A stretch of 64,000 nucleotides of DNA from CAVSIP01 sp963728075 (GTDB taxonomy: Bacteria > Actinomycetota > Actinomycetes > JAFAQI01 > DASSKL01): positions 558,001 to 622,000 of the forward strand of contig CAVSIP010000001.1 of assembly GCA_963728075.1 (NCBI GenBank), read 5' to 3'. Positions 1 to 8,521 of this stretch are shown in pieces. Both the position numbers and the translations under genes were made by a program. How positions within the stretch are numbered: position 1 is the stretch's first letter; every line of letters begins with the position of its first letter. A model generated the notes under the pieces. That model had not been told where the DNA came from and did no database searches. It was given only the letters and a program-made list of their open reading frames with translations.

Positions 1-251
1 ACGGGGGACCGGTGCCGCACCGTCGAGGTGTGCCCCTTCGTCGCCGGACGCGCCGGCCCGCGTACGCGGAGACCGAGACGGGCCGCCGGGCCCGGCTGTC
101 CGCGCGGCTGGTCCTCGCCATGTGTGCGGCGCAGGGGCGGGAGCGGCCGACCCTCGACGACATCGAGCTCGCCGACCGGATGGCTGCACTGCTCGATCGG
201 GCGCCGGCCCCCGGCGGCCGGGTACCGGACGGAGGCCTACGTGGACCGTGA
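1..251 (+). CDS. C-terminal end of an unrecognised gene, probably frame-disrupted
   Basis: The gene enters from outside the window, so only its 3' end is visible, ending in TGA at 249-251. I do not recognise it. From about base 57 the third frame reads as ordinary protein (AYAETETGRRARLSARLVLA, then a DDIELADRMAALLDRA helix). Before about base 50 the first frame has the better coding look: almost every third base is G or C, and it reads CRTVEVCPFVAG. The switch suggests a one-base frameshift near 45-60, either a real lesion or a sequencing error. Its stop codon overlaps the GTG start of the OsmC gene by 11 bases, so the two are probably co-transcribed. Confidence 0.35.
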   Translation, partial: GGPVPHRRGVPLRRRTRRPAYAETETGRRARLSARLVLAMCAAQGRERPTLDDIELADRMAALLDRAPAPGGRVPDGGLRGP

Positions 252-741
252 CCAGCTGCGTGCCGTGCAGGCACCGCTCAAGGAGCGGTACCGCGACGAT
301 CCGGCCACGGCCGAGATCACCCTGCACGCCGACGGTGCCCTCGACGAGGGCATCGCGTGCTCCGTCGACACCGGGCGCGCGCTTGCCGTCGCCGGGCTGC
401 ACCCGGCGACCGGGGGCGACGGCAGCGCGCTGTGCTCGGGCGACATGCTGCTGCAGGCGCTCGCTGCCTGCGCCGGCGTGACGCTGCGAGCCGTCGCGAC
501 GTCGATGGGGCTGACGGTGGGCGGCACCGTGCACGCCGAGGGCGACCTCGACGTACGGGGGACGCTCGGGGTGGACCGTGAGGCACCGGTCGGCTTCCGC
601 GACATCCGGCTGTCCTTCCGGCTGGACACCGACGCCGACGACGAGCAGCTCGACACGCTGCTGCGGCTCACCGAGCGCTACTGCGTGGTGTTCCAGACGC
701 TGCGGTCGGCGCCGGCGCTGAGCGTCGAAGTCAGCCGGTGA
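241..741 (+). CDS. OsmC-family peroxide/thiol stress protein
   Basis: 166 residues if the GTG at 241 is the start. OsmC/Ohr-fold proteins reduce organic peroxides with a pair of cysteines. Both are visible here: one in the central helix (LAACAGVT) and one near the C-terminus (RYCVVFQTL), the usual positions in the family. An open frame extends upstream, but that extension is arginine-rich shadow sequence, and 241 fits the overlap with the preceding gene. Its end overlaps the convergent SRPBCC gene by 11 bases. A second, distant OsmC protein lies at 45744-46157. The natural substrate cannot be told from the sequence. Confidence 0.85.
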   Translation: MDRDQLRAVQAPLKERYRDDPATAEITLHADGALDEGIACSVDTGRALAVAGLHPATGGDGSALCSGDMLLQALAACAGVTLRAVATSMGLTVGGTVHAEGDLDVRGTLGVDREAPVGFRDIRLSFRLDTDADDEQLDTLLRLTERYCVVFQTLRSAPALSVEVSR

Positions 742-1171
742 TCCGCGCGGACAGCGCGCGCAGCGTCTGCTCGTGCATGCCCCGCACGGCCTTCGGCGCG
801 AACAGGCGCTCGAAGAACCCACCGACCCCGCCGGCGCCGGCCCACGACGTCTCGACGGTGACGAGGGTGCCCCCCGAGGCCGGCGTGAGCGTCCACCGGG
901 TGACCAGCGAGGAGCTCTCGTCCGCCTCGACGAGCAGCCGGCCGAGCTCGGCCTCCGTCACCCGCATCCGGTAGTCGCGCTCGCCGCGGGCGGTGCGGAG
1001 CCGGTAGGTGAACACCGTCCCGGCCCCGGTGCCGCCCTCGACCACCTCGAACCGGCTGTACGCGTCCGGCAGGATCGCCGGACGCGTCTCCCGGTAGTCC
1101 GCGAGCAGGTTGAACACCTGCTCCGCTGGAGCGGGAACGACCGTGCGAGCCTCAGCGCGTACCTGTGCCAT
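731..1171 (-). CDS. SRPBCC (START-like / polyketide cyclase) family protein
   Basis: 146 residues. The N-terminus (VPAPAEQVFNLLADYRE) is the first strand and helix of the helix-grip fold. A long C-terminal helix (KAVRGMHEQTLRALSARI) closes a hydrophobic cavity in this family. Members bind lipids, polyketides or other hydrophobic ligands, and nothing here identifies the ligand. It lies 7 bases downstream of the SnoaL-like gene on the same strand, so the two probably form a small transcription unit. No catalytic residue can be assigned. Confidence 0.8.
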   Translation of the reverse strand: MAQVRAEARTVVPAPAEQVFNLLADYRETRPAILPDAYSRFEVVEGGTGAGTVFTYRLRTARGERDYRMRVTEAELGRLLVEADESSSLVTRWTLTPASGGTLVTVETSWAGAGGVGGFFERLFAPKAVRGMHEQTLRALSARITG

Positions 1172-1178
1172 GTCCCGA

Positions 1179-1472
1179 TCAGACCACGGACACCGCGTTG
1201 ATCTTCGGGCGCCCGTCCGCGTCGACCCACTCCGAGCGGATGGTGGCGGACTTCTCGGCGTTGCTGTAGCGGATGTCGACCACGGTCGCGTTGCCGGACG
1301 CCTCCAGGCTGACGATCTCGGCAGTCTGCACCGGCTGCGGCAGCGCGGCGGCCACCGGCCCCAGGTTGGCGCGACCCTCCTCGGTGAAGTCGGCCATCAG
1401 CGCGGCCATGTCGTTGTCGACGACGGCCTTGCCGTGGGCCTCGGCGTGCTTGCGTACCGACTGCTCGTCCAT
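1179..1472 (-). CDS. small SnoaL/NTF2-like protein
   Basis: 97 residues, with ATG at 1472 behind a strong GGGAGGGG ribosome-binding site. The pattern HAEAHGKAVVDNDMAALMADFTEEG matches the opening helices of SnoaL-like cone-fold proteins, followed by beta strands (VVDIRYSNAEK, RSEWVDADGRPKI). It is shorter than a classical SnoaL (about 130 residues). Such proteins are ligand-binding or isomerase-type, and the function is unknown here. It sits directly upstream of the SRPBCC gene, 42 bases after the mannosidase stop, so it may be the penultimate gene of a five-gene minus-strand run starting at 6918. Confidence 0.65.
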   Translation of the reverse strand: MDEQSVRKHAEAHGKAVVDNDMAALMADFTEEGRANLGPVAAALPQPVQTAEIVSLEASGNATVVDIRYSNAEKSATIRSEWVDADGRPKINAVSVV

Positions 1473-1514
1473 GGGACCCCTCCCGAGGGTTGACGCGCCT
1501 GTAGTCAGCGCAAC

Positions 1515-4508
1515 CTAGCGCAGCAGCAGGGTGCGGACCTCGAACGGCCGGAGGTCCAGCGGCACGGTGCCGTCCTCGACCGGCTGCGGGTCGCCGACCG
1601 GCCGCTCGAGCAGGTCGGCATCGCGCACCGTGGCGACCGGAAGCGCCACCTGCAGGCAGCCGCGGCGACGGCCGCCGAACGCCTCGTACACCCGGACGAC
1701 CACGCCGTCGCCCTCGTCGGCGGCCTTCACCGCCTCCACCACCAGCCCGGGCGTGTCGCTGCGGACGTACGACGCGCGCGCGGGCAGCGATCCGCCGCCC
1801 GCCGGGCGGCGCAGCCGGAGCGGCACGTTGAGCGCGTACGCCTCCTCCACCACCCGCCCCGCCCACGGATCACCGGCGTGCGGCAGCAGGGCGTGCCGTA
1901 CCTCGCTCACGCCCCGGTCGGCAGCCGGGTCCGGCCACAGGGGGGAGCGCAGCAGCGACATGCGGACCACGTTGTCGCGGACGTCGAAGCCGTACCGGCC
2001 GTCGTTGAGCAGCGCCACGCCGAACCCGGCCTCGGACAGCTCCACCCAGCGGTGCGCGCACACCTCGAAGCGGGCCTGCTCGAACGGGGTGTCCCGGTGC
2101 GTGGCCCGCTCCACGTGCCCGTACTGGATCTCGCAGCGGGCGGTGCGGCTGCGGACGTCGACCGGGTACGCGACCTTGAGCAGCTTCTGGTCCTCGTGCC
2201 AGCCCACCCGGGTGTGCAGGTCGACGCGCGGTGAGCCCGCGCGCAGCGTCACCGTCTGCTCCGCGCGGCTGGCGCCGAACCGTCGCACCACCCGGATCGA
2301 GGCGCGCAGGGGGTGCTGCTCGACGACCTCCAGCGACTCGACGTCGTCGACGTCCACCGCCGTGTCCATCGTCCAGGCGTCGATGTCCCACGCGTCCCAC
2401 TGCGCCGGCCGGTCGTCGAGCAGCTGCAGCACGTTCGCCCGCGCGCCCGGTGCGATCGCGTCGCGCCCGGTCGCCGTGTGCACCAGCGAGACGATGTGCC
2501 CGGCTGCGTCGAGGGTCACCCGGACCAGCCCGTTGTCGAGGGTGCGGCCTTCGACCCGTACGGGTGGGACCGCGGCCGCAGCGGCCGCGTCCGCCACCGC
2601 GTAGCCGTAGGCGGGCACGTCCACCCACAGCGGGCCGGCCTCGCCGTCCGCGACCTCCTGCCGGTCGAACGGCCCGGCGTTGAAGGCCACGACGGGCTCT
2701 GCCGCGCCCGCCGGATCGATGTCGGCGGCCAGCGCGTCCAGCGCCGCGCCGGCAACCTGGTCGGCCACCGCAGCGACCTCCAGGTGCTGCTGCGCGGCGT
2801 CGCGGTAGACCCAGCCGATGGAGGTGCCGGGCAGCACGTCGTGGAACTGGCTGGTGAGCAGCGAGCGCCAGGCCGTGCGCAGCTCCGCCCTGGGGTAGGT
2901 CTCGCCGGTGCCGTGGTGCAGCAGCGCCCAGCGCTCGGCCGCGAGCAGGTCGTGCTCGAGCCGGCGGGTGCTGCGCTTGAGCCAGGCGTGGGTCGTGTAC
3001 GTGCCGCGGTGCTTCTCGAAGTACAGCTCCTGCGACCAGACCGGCAGCCGGTCGGCGTCCGCGGCGGCCGCGTCGAGGAAGTCGCGGGCGGTGCCGTGCT
3101 CGAGCCGCGGCAGCCCGCGTACGTCGGCCAGCCTGCGGGCGCGCTCGAGCATCCGCGGGGTGGGTCCGCCGCCACCGTCGCCGTAGCCGTAGAGGTACAT
3201 CGACACGCCGGTCCGCCCGGCGGCGTTGCGCTCGGCCAGCAGCAGCTCGTCGACGAGCACCCGGCCGTTGTAGGTGTCCGCCGGCGGGAAGTGCGCGAGC
3301 ACCTCGGTGCCGTCGACGCCCCGCCAGCGGAACGTCTGGTGGGGGAACCGGTTCGTGTCGTTCCAGGACAGCTTCTGCGAGACGAACCAGTTCACGCCGG
3401 CGCCGGCCAGCAGCTGCGGGAGGGCGGCGGGGTAGCCGAAGGCGTCCGGCAACCAGCACTCACGGGCGTCGACGCCGAAGTGCTCCTGCCAGAAGCGCTT
3501 GCCCTCGACCAGCTGCCGGACAAGGCTCTCGCCGCCGGGCACGTTGCAGTCCGGCTCCACCCACATCGCGCCGACCGGCTGGACCCTCCCGGCCACGACG
3601 GCCTCGCGCAACCGGTCGTACAGCTGGGGGTGGTCCTCGGCCAGCCAGGCGACCTGCTGCGGCTGGGACAGCGCGAACCGGTACTCCGGCCAGCGCTCCA
3701 TGTGGGTCAGCGCCGTCGCGAGGGTGCGCGCGATCTTGCGGCGCGTCTCGCGGTACGGCCACAGCCAGGCGGTGTCGATGTGTGCGTTGCCGACCAGCAC
3801 CAGCCGGTGGGCGTTCGCAGCAGCCGGCCGGCCCAGCAGGTTCGCCGCGACGTCGGTGGCGCTGCGCAGGTCGCCGTCACGCAGGCTGCGGCAGGCGGCC
3901 TCGACCGCGGCCGCGACCTCGCGGTCGTCCGGCTGTGCGCGGGCCAGCTCGCTGAGGATCGTCAGGTCGAGCTGCGCCCTGCGCACGTCGGCGTCGACGG
4001 TCGCGAGCTCGGCGGCGTCCAGGGTGTAGAGCAGCGGCTCGCTGCGTACGCCGTCGGGCACGACCGCGCCGAGGTTCGCCTGCGGGTTCGCCGCCGCCTC
4101 GAGCAGCAGGGCGACCTGCTCGCCCGCCACCGCGCGCTCGGTCCAGACGTACTCGCCGTGCCGCGGCGCGACGCCTGCGACCGGCGTCCCGTCGCGCCAC
4201 AGCAGCCCCTCGCCACCGAAGCCCGTCATCCCGTCGGAGAGCCGGGCGCGGACGACGACCTGGCGCCCGGCCCAGGCGTGGGGCACCTCTCCGGTGAGGC
4301 GGAACCACCAGGTGTCCCAGGGTCCGCCCCACCGGTCGCCGACGGTGAACGGTGCGTACGCCAGCCGTTCCGCCTGGTCGTACGACACCGGCTCACCGCC
4401 GACCGCCGCGGCATGGACCTGCAGCGGCACGCGGTCGGCGAGCTCGGTGCCGCGCAGCCGGAGCAGTGCCTCGTCGAGCTCGCTGAGCAGCGCGGTCAGG
4501 TCGGCCAT
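1515..4508 (-). CDS. glycoside hydrolase family 38 alpha-mannosidase
   Basis: 997 residues, the usual length for bacterial GH38. It removes alpha-linked mannose by a retaining, zinc-dependent mechanism. An N-terminal beta domain (1-230) is followed by the catalytic barrel opening with VGNAHIDTAWLWPYRET (zinc ligands H243 and D245). The nucleophile is expected at D355 in CWLPDAFGYP. QFHDVLPG supplies the third metal-site region, and large beta-sandwich domains finish the protein. The start is ATG at 4508 (MADLTALL); the open frame continues upstream but overlaps the MaoC gene. No signal peptide is seen, so it is probably cytosolic and may turn over mannosides or glycolipid-derived sugar. Its place behind a MaoC hydratase and an MFS exporter is odd. 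Confidence 0.93.
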   Translation of the reverse strand: MADLTALLSELDEALLRLRGTELADRVPLQVHAAAVGGEPVSYDQAERLAYAPFTVGDRWGGPWDTWWFRLTGEVPHAWAGRQVVVRARLSDGMTGFGGEGLLWRDGTPVAGVAPRHGEYVWTERAVAGEQVALLLEAAANPQANLGAVVPDGVRSEPLLYTLDAAELATVDADVRRAQLDLTILSELARAQPDDREVAAAVEAACRSLRDGDLRSATDVAANLLGRPAAANAHRLVLVGNAHIDTAWLWPYRETRRKIARTLATALTHMERWPEYRFALSQPQQVAWLAEDHPQLYDRLREAVVAGRVQPVGAMWVEPDCNVPGGESLVRQLVEGKRFWQEHFGVDARECWLPDAFGYPAALPQLLAGAGVNWFVSQKLSWNDTNRFPHQTFRWRGVDGTEVLAHFPPADTYNGRVLVDELLLAERNAAGRTGVSMYLYGYGDGGGGPTPRMLERARRLADVRGLPRLEHGTARDFLDAAAADADRLPVWSQELYFEKHRGTYTTHAWLKRSTRRLEHDLLAAERWALLHHGTGETYPRAELRTAWRSLLTSQFHDVLPGTSIGWVYRDAAQQHLEVAAVADQVAGAALDALAADIDPAGAAEPVVAFNAGPFDRQEVADGEAGPLWVDVPAYGYAVADAAAAAAVPPVRVEGRTLDNGLVRVTLDAAGHIVSLVHTATGRDAIAPGARANVLQLLDDRPAQWDAWDIDAWTMDTAVDVDDVESLEVVEQHPLRASIRVVRRFGASRAEQTVTLRAGSPRVDLHTRVGWHEDQKLLKVAYPVDVRSRTARCEIQYGHVERATHRDTPFEQARFEVCAHRWVELSEAGFGVALLNDGRYGFDVRDNVVRMSLLRSPLWPDPAADRGVSEVRHALLPHAGDPWAGRVVEEAYALNVPLRLRRPAGGGSLPARASYVRSDTPGLVVEAVKAADEGDGVVVRVYEAFGGRRRGCLQVALPVATVRDADLLERPVGDPQPVEDGTVPLDLRPFEVRTLLLR

Positions 4509-4533
4509 CGGCCGAACGTAGCGCAGCCCCTGG

Positions 4534-5385
4534 TCAGCCGGAGAAGCTGAAGCGACCGCGGTCGATGACGACCGTGCCGTCCTGCTTCGCCGTCTGGAAC
4601 AGCGCCTGCTCGCCGTCCACCCACATCGACACCGTGAGCGCGTCGCCGGGGAGCACCGGCGCGGAGAACCGGCCGTCCATGGACCGGAACCGCGCCGGGT
4701 CGGAGCCGGCAAGCGCGTGCAGCAGCGCCCGGCCGGTGAAGCCGTACGTGCACAGCCCGTGCAGGATCGGCCGCTCGAAGCCGGCCACCGCGGCGAACTT
4801 CGGGTCGGAGTGCAGCGGGTTGCGGTCACCGGAGAGCCGGTACAGCAGCGCCTGCTCCGGGCGCGTCTCGTACGTCACCTGGTGGTCCGGTGCGCGGTCC
4901 GGCTTGGCCCACTCCACCGCCGGGCCGCGGTCGCCGCCGAAACCGCCCTCACCGCGGATGAACGCGGACGAGCGGGTCTGCGCGACGAGCTGCCCCGTGG
5001 CGGTGTCCTTGCCGGTCGCCTCCGTCGTGACGAGGGCACCGGAGCCCTTGTCGTAGATGCCGACGATCTTCGAGGTCACGGTGAGGCTGCCGTGTGCGGG
5101 CAGTGGCCGGTGCAGCGTCAGGCCCTGCTCGGCGTGGACGAGCATGGCCGGGTTGAACGACCCGAACGACCGGCCGCGCCCGCCGAACTGGGAGAGCACG
5201 ACGGCGTACGTCGGCAGGACCTGCTGCTCGACCTCCTGGGAGTTCTCGGTGGTGAACTGCAGCTCCTGCAGCGGGTCCCCCAGCCCGGACCCGACACCGA
5301 GGGCGTAGGTCAGGGCGTCGGTGGAGGTCCACGACCGGGTGACCGGCTCGCTCTCGACCCCGACGGCGGACAGGTCCATGGGCAT
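4534..5385 (-). CDS. MaoC-like 2-enoyl-CoA hydratase (hydratase-2, double hot-dog)
   Basis: 283 residues. It hydrates trans-2-enoyl-CoA to (R)-3-hydroxyacyl-CoA in fatty-acid or sterol side-chain oxidation. The hydratase-2 signature GDRNPLHSDP lies at about 186-195, with catalytic D187 and H192 and the downstream HG at 209-210. The N-terminal half (YALGVGSGLGDPLQEL) is the degenerate first hot-dog repeat typical of MFE-2-type and mycobacterial HtdY/ChsH3-type enzymes. The ATG at 5385 has an AAGGGGGATG site upstream, three bases after the MFS stop, so the two genes are translationally coupled. Substrate chain length cannot be read from sequence. Confidence 0.88.
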   Translation of the reverse strand: MPMDLSAVGVESEPVTRSWTSTDALTYALGVGSGLGDPLQELQFTTENSQEVEQQVLPTYAVVLSQFGGRGRSFGSFNPAMLVHAEQGLTLHRPLPAHGSLTVTSKIVGIYDKGSGALVTTEATGKDTATGQLVAQTRSSAFIRGEGGFGGDRGPAVEWAKPDRAPDHQVTYETRPEQALLYRLSGDRNPLHSDPKFAAVAGFERPILHGLCTYGFTGRALLHALAGSDPARFRSMDGRFSAPVLPGDALTVSMWVDGEQALFQTAKQDGTVVIDRGRFSFSG

Positions 5386-5388
5386 GGT

Positions 5389-6918
5389 TCATCCCCCTTG
5401 ACTGTGGGCTACGGCACGCCGGGCGAACGCCCGGCGCAGAACGGTGGGAGCGCGTACGCCGTCGTCGTCGGCGTCGCGCGCGAGGTAGGCGGTCAGCGCA
5501 CCGAGCAGCGAGGCGACGAACATCATCGACAGCGCCCAGTGGTAGCCGGTGACGAGCTGGTCGATCGTGCGGGCGCTGATGCCGGACACGTCACCGGCGT
5601 ACACGCGGCGGCGGCCGGTGGCGTCCAGCGGGCTGGTGATGAGCGCCAGCGCCAGCGCCGTGCCGATGACGATGCCGCAGTTCTGCACCATCAGGCGCAC
5701 GCCGTTCACGATGCCCAGCCGGTGCTGCGGCGCGCGGGCCATGATCGCCGTGGTGTTGGAGGTGAGGAACACGCCCGTACCGACGCCGCACAGCAGCAGG
5801 CCGACCGCGAGCACGCTGTACGACGCGCCGGGCCCCACGGTGACCAGCAGCACGAACAGGCCGACCGACGTGCAGGCCGAGCCGGCCATCGTCAGCGCCC
5901 GGTTGCCGAAGCGGCGGGCGAGCAGCCCGGTCAGCGGGGAGGCGAGCAGCATGCCCAGCGGCACCGGCATCACCTTCAGCCCGGCGGCGAACGGGTCGTC
6001 GCCGTAGAGGCTCTGGAACAGCAGGGCGAACAGCAGCACGACCGAGAACCGCGCCAGCGTCTGGAAGAACGACGCGACCGTGGCGTACGTGAAGAAGCGG
6101 TCGCGGAACAGCTCGGGGTCCACGACCGGGTGCGGCGTACGGCGCTCCCACAGCAGGAACGGCGGCAGCAGCAGGAGGAACGCCAAGCCCCCCAGCACGA
6201 CCGCGGGGCTGGCCCAGCCAAGCGTGCCCCCCTCGGAGAGCGCGAGCAGCAGGCCCCCCAGCGCCACGAACACCAGCAGGTTGCCGGGACCGTCGACCTT
6301 CTCCCGCGGGCCGCGGGGCACGCGGCGCAGGGTGAGCGCGCCCCACACGATCGCGACCACGCCGACCGGCACGTTGAACCAGAACACCCAGCGCCACCCG
6401 GCGGCGGCGACGATCGCACCGCCGAGTGACGGGCCGACGATCTGGGCCACCGAGATCGTGGCCATGTAGATGCCCATGCCCTGGGCGAGCAGGTCCTTCG
6501 GGAACGCCGCCGTGATCAGCGCCGAGCTGTTGGCGAGGATCATCGCCGACCCGAGGGCCTGCAGCGCCCGCAGGCCCACCAGCGGCCAGATGCCCGGGGC
6601 CAGGCCGGAGAAGAAGCTCGCCACCGTGAAGATGACGAAGCCCAGCAGGTACATCTCGCGCCGGCCGAAGATGTCCGCGAGCCGGCCGAACACCACGATC
6701 ATGATCGTGTTGACCAGCATGAAGGCCAGCAGCAGCCAGTTGGCGGCGAACGCGGTCGCGTTGAAGTGCCCGACCACGTCGGGCAGCGCCACGTTGAGCG
6801 TGCTGCCGTTCAGCCCGGTCAGCACCATGCCCAGCGACGTCACGGACAGCACCAGCCACGCGTACCGCCGCTCGTCCGCGTCGGCACGCGTGTCCGTCGC
6901 CGCGCGGGCGCGAGCCAC
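5389..6918 (-). CDS. MFS exporter, DHA2 (EmrB/QacA, 14-TM) family
   Basis: 509 residues, starting at GTG 6918 with GGAGG seven bases upstream. Fourteen hydrophobic segments are expected for DHA2. The opening segment (LNGSTLNVALPDVV) and motif A (FGRLADIFGRREMYLLG) are classic for proton-driven drug or lipid exporters. The central motif C region (GPSLGGAIVAAAGWRWVFWFNVPVG) marks an antiporter. It is the first gene of the run that includes the MaoC hydratase. Its promoter region carries a GAAC-N3-GTTC dyad also found 28 kb away. The substrate is unknown: a drug, or a lipid-type product of the neighbouring enzymes. Confidence 0.9.
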   Translation of the reverse strand: MARARAATDTRADADERRYAWLVLSVTSLGMVLTGLNGSTLNVALPDVVGHFNATAFAANWLLLAFMLVNTIMIVVFGRLADIFGRREMYLLGFVIFTVASFFSGLAPGIWPLVGLRALQALGSAMILANSSALITAAFPKDLLAQGMGIYMATISVAQIVGPSLGGAIVAAAGWRWVFWFNVPVGVVAIVWGALTLRRVPRGPREKVDGPGNLLVFVALGGLLLALSEGGTLGWASPAVVLGGLAFLLLLPPFLLWERRTPHPVVDPELFRDRFFTYATVASFFQTLARFSVVLLFALLFQSLYGDDPFAAGLKVMPVPLGMLLASPLTGLLARRFGNRALTMAGSACTSVGLFVLLVTVGPGASYSVLAVGLLLCGVGTGVFLTSNTTAIMARAPQHRLGIVNGVRLMVQNCGIVIGTALALALITSPLDATGRRRVYAGDVSGISARTIDQLVTGYHWALSMMFVASLLGALTAYLARDADDDGVRAPTVLRRAFARRAVAHSQGG

Positions 6919-6947
6919 CTCGGGGCCTCCAGGGGAGAGGAAGAACC

Positions 6948-6964
6948 GAACCGCGTTCTACAGT
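6948..6964. promoter_or_regulatory. divergent promoter with GAAC-N3-GTTC operator and TACAGT -10 box
   Basis: GAAC-CGC-GTTC at 6948-6958 is followed directly by TACAGT, a good actinobacterial -10 hexamer for the rightward gene starting at 7014. The dyad would also cover the promoter of the leftward MFS gene starting at 6918. The stretch CCGAAC-NN-CGTTCTACAGT recurs at 35395-35413 with 17 of 19 bases the same. TetR-family repressors commonly bind dyads of this size, but no TetR gene is in the window. Confidence 0.55.
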
Positions 6965-7013
6965 CGCAGATTGTGGGCCACGCGGCCGGGTGTCAACGCA
7001 GGGAGGCTTCGCG

Positions 7014-7700
7014 GTGAGCGCAGACAGCGATCCGTCGCACGTCCAGTTCTACTTCGACCCGATCTGCCCCTGGGCCTACCAGACCAGCCTGTGGGTCCGC
7101 GAGGTGCGGGCGGCGACCGGGCTGACGGTGGACTGGCGGTTCTTCAGCCTGGAGGAGATCAACCTCGCGGAGGGCAAGAAGCACCCGTGGGAGCGGCCCT
7201 GGTCGTACGGCTGGTCGCTCATGCGGGTCGGGGCCCTGCTGCGCCGGGAGGATCCCGATCTGCTCGACCGCTGGTACGCCGCGACCGGCGCCGCGTTGTT
7301 CGAGCGGGGCGAGCCGGTGTTCCTGCAGGAGGGGGCGGAGCGGGTCGCCGCCGACGCGGGCCTGCCCGCCGGGGTGGTGCAGCGCGCGCTCGACGACCCG
7401 ACCACCCACGACGACGTCCGCTCCGACCACGAGCACGTGGTCCGCACCCACGCCGGGTACGGCGTACCGACGCTGGTGTTCCCGACCGGTCAGGCGGTGT
7501 TCGGCCCGGTGGTGGTCCCGGCGCCGCGCGGGGACGCGGCCCTGCGCCTGTGGGACGTCGTGCAAGGGTGGCTGGAGTTCCCGCACCTGTACGAGATGCG
7601 CACGCCGAAGCGTGCGGAGGACCATGCGCACATCGGGACGGCGTTCGAGCCGTACCTGCGTGCCCGCAAGTGGCAGACCGTCCAGAATCCCGTGGAGTGA
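7014..7700 (+). CDS. DsbA-family thioredoxin-fold protein (mycothiol-dependent nitroreductase-like)
   Basis: 228 residues from GTG 7014, chosen because GGGAGG at 7001-7006 sits at ideal spacing; a GTG at 6990 has no such site. The opening strand and helix (FYFDPICPWAYQTSLWVREV) match the DsbA/2-hydroxychromene-carboxylate-isomerase group, especially the actinobacterial Rv2466c type with its FDPxCPWA pattern. Only one cysteine is in the active-site motif. The cis-proline loop GYGVPTLVF is present. Family members use mycothiol to reduce nitro compounds or disulfides in the cytosol. The next gene follows after 2 bases and belongs to another mycothiol-linked family, which supports a thiol-chemistry operon. 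Confidence 0.85.
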   Translation: MSADSDPSHVQFYFDPICPWAYQTSLWVREVRAATGLTVDWRFFSLEEINLAEGKKHPWERPWSYGWSLMRVGALLRREDPDLLDRWYAATGAALFERGEPVFLQEGAERVAADAGLPAGVVQRALDDPTTHDDVRSDHEHVVRTHAGYGVPTLVFPTGQAVFGPVVVPAPRGDAALRLWDVVQGWLEFPHLYEMRTPKRAEDHAHIGTAFEPYLRARKWQTVQNPVE

Positions 7701-7702
7701 CG

Positions 7703-8515
7703 ATGGCCGAACCCGTGATCGAGACCCTGGCCGCCGTGTGGCAGTCGATCTCCGAGCTGTGCGAGGGGCTCACCGACGAGCAGTGGCAGGCGAGCACCGA
7801 GTGCCCCGGGTGGACGGTGCAGGACCAGCTGTCGCACCTGGTCGGTGGTGAGGCGCGCTTCATGGGCCGCCCCGCGCCCGAGCACGAGCTGTCCGAGCGC
7901 CCGGACTACATCCGTAACGACGCCGGCGCGTTCAACGAGGTGGTGGTCGACTACCGGCGCTCCTGGCCGGGGGAGCGCGTGCTCGCCGAGTTCCGTGAGG
8001 TCACGGCCGAGCGGCTGGAGCAGCTGCGCGCGATGAGCGACGAGGACCTGTCCGCGGAGTCGTGGACGCCGATCGGCCCGGGGACCGTACGCGACCTGCT
8101 CGCCGTCCGCGCCTTCGACGCGTGGACGCACGAGCAGGACGTGCGCCGCGCCCTCGGCCGCCCGGGCGCGCTGGACGGCGTCGGCGCCGCGCACTCGGTG
8201 CAGCGCTGCCTGTCCGCGATGCCCTTCGTCGTGGGCAAGAAGGCCGGCGCGCCGGACGGTGCCACTGTCGTCTTCGAGGTCACCGGCCCCACCCCGGCCA
8301 CGCTGGCGGTGCGGGTCGCCGACGGCCGGGCGAAGCCGGTGGCGCAGGCCCCGGCCGAGCCGACCGTCCGGCTGACGATGGACACCGAGGCGTTCACCCG
8401 GCTGGGCTGCGGGCGCTGGGACCCGAAGGAGGCCCTGGATCGCGGTCTCGCCACCGTGGCCGGCGACCGCGACCTCGGGGCGCGGATCCTCGGTCAGATC
8501 AACTTCATGATCTGA
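7703..8515 (+). CDS. maleylpyruvate isomerase/DinB-fold mycothiol-dependent enzyme
   Basis: 270 residues. The N-terminal four-helix DinB-type domain carries the TIGR03083-like pattern LTDEQWQASTECPGWTVQDQLSHLVGGE (read in two parts). Its histidine in LSHLVG, and those in FDAWTHEQD, form the usual divalent-metal site. A C-terminal SCP2-like domain follows (ATLAVRVADG ... RLTMDTEAFTRLGCGR). Members are mycothiol-dependent isomerases or S-transferases. It starts two bases after the DsbA-like gene, so they are certainly one operon. The real reaction is unknown; most paralogues in actinobacteria are uncharacterised. Confidence 0.85.
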   Translation: MAEPVIETLAAVWQSISELCEGLTDEQWQASTECPGWTVQDQLSHLVGGEARFMGRPAPEHELSERPDYIRNDAGAFNEVVVDYRRSWPGERVLAEFREVTAERLEQLRAMSDEDLSAESWTPIGPGTVRDLLAVRAFDAWTHEQDVRRALGRPGALDGVGAAHSVQRCLSAMPFVVGKKAGAPDGATVVFEVTGPTPATLAVRVADGRAKPVAQAPAEPTVRLTMDTEAFTRLGCGRWDPKEALDRGLATVAGDRDLGARILGQINFMI

Positions 8516-8521
8516 CCCGCG

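Noticed and set aside
2313..4550. A 745-codon open frame on the plus strand opposite the mannosidase
   Set aside because: The translation is low-complexity Arg/Gly/Val/Gln text with no domain, and the opposite strand has GH38 catalytic motifs. Very GC-rich coding DNA produces such antisense frames routinely.
4508..4829. A longer N-terminus for the mannosidase
   Set aside because: The extension overlaps the MaoC gene, is rich in Arg and Ser and lacks similarity to GH38. ATG 4508 gives the normal start of the family.
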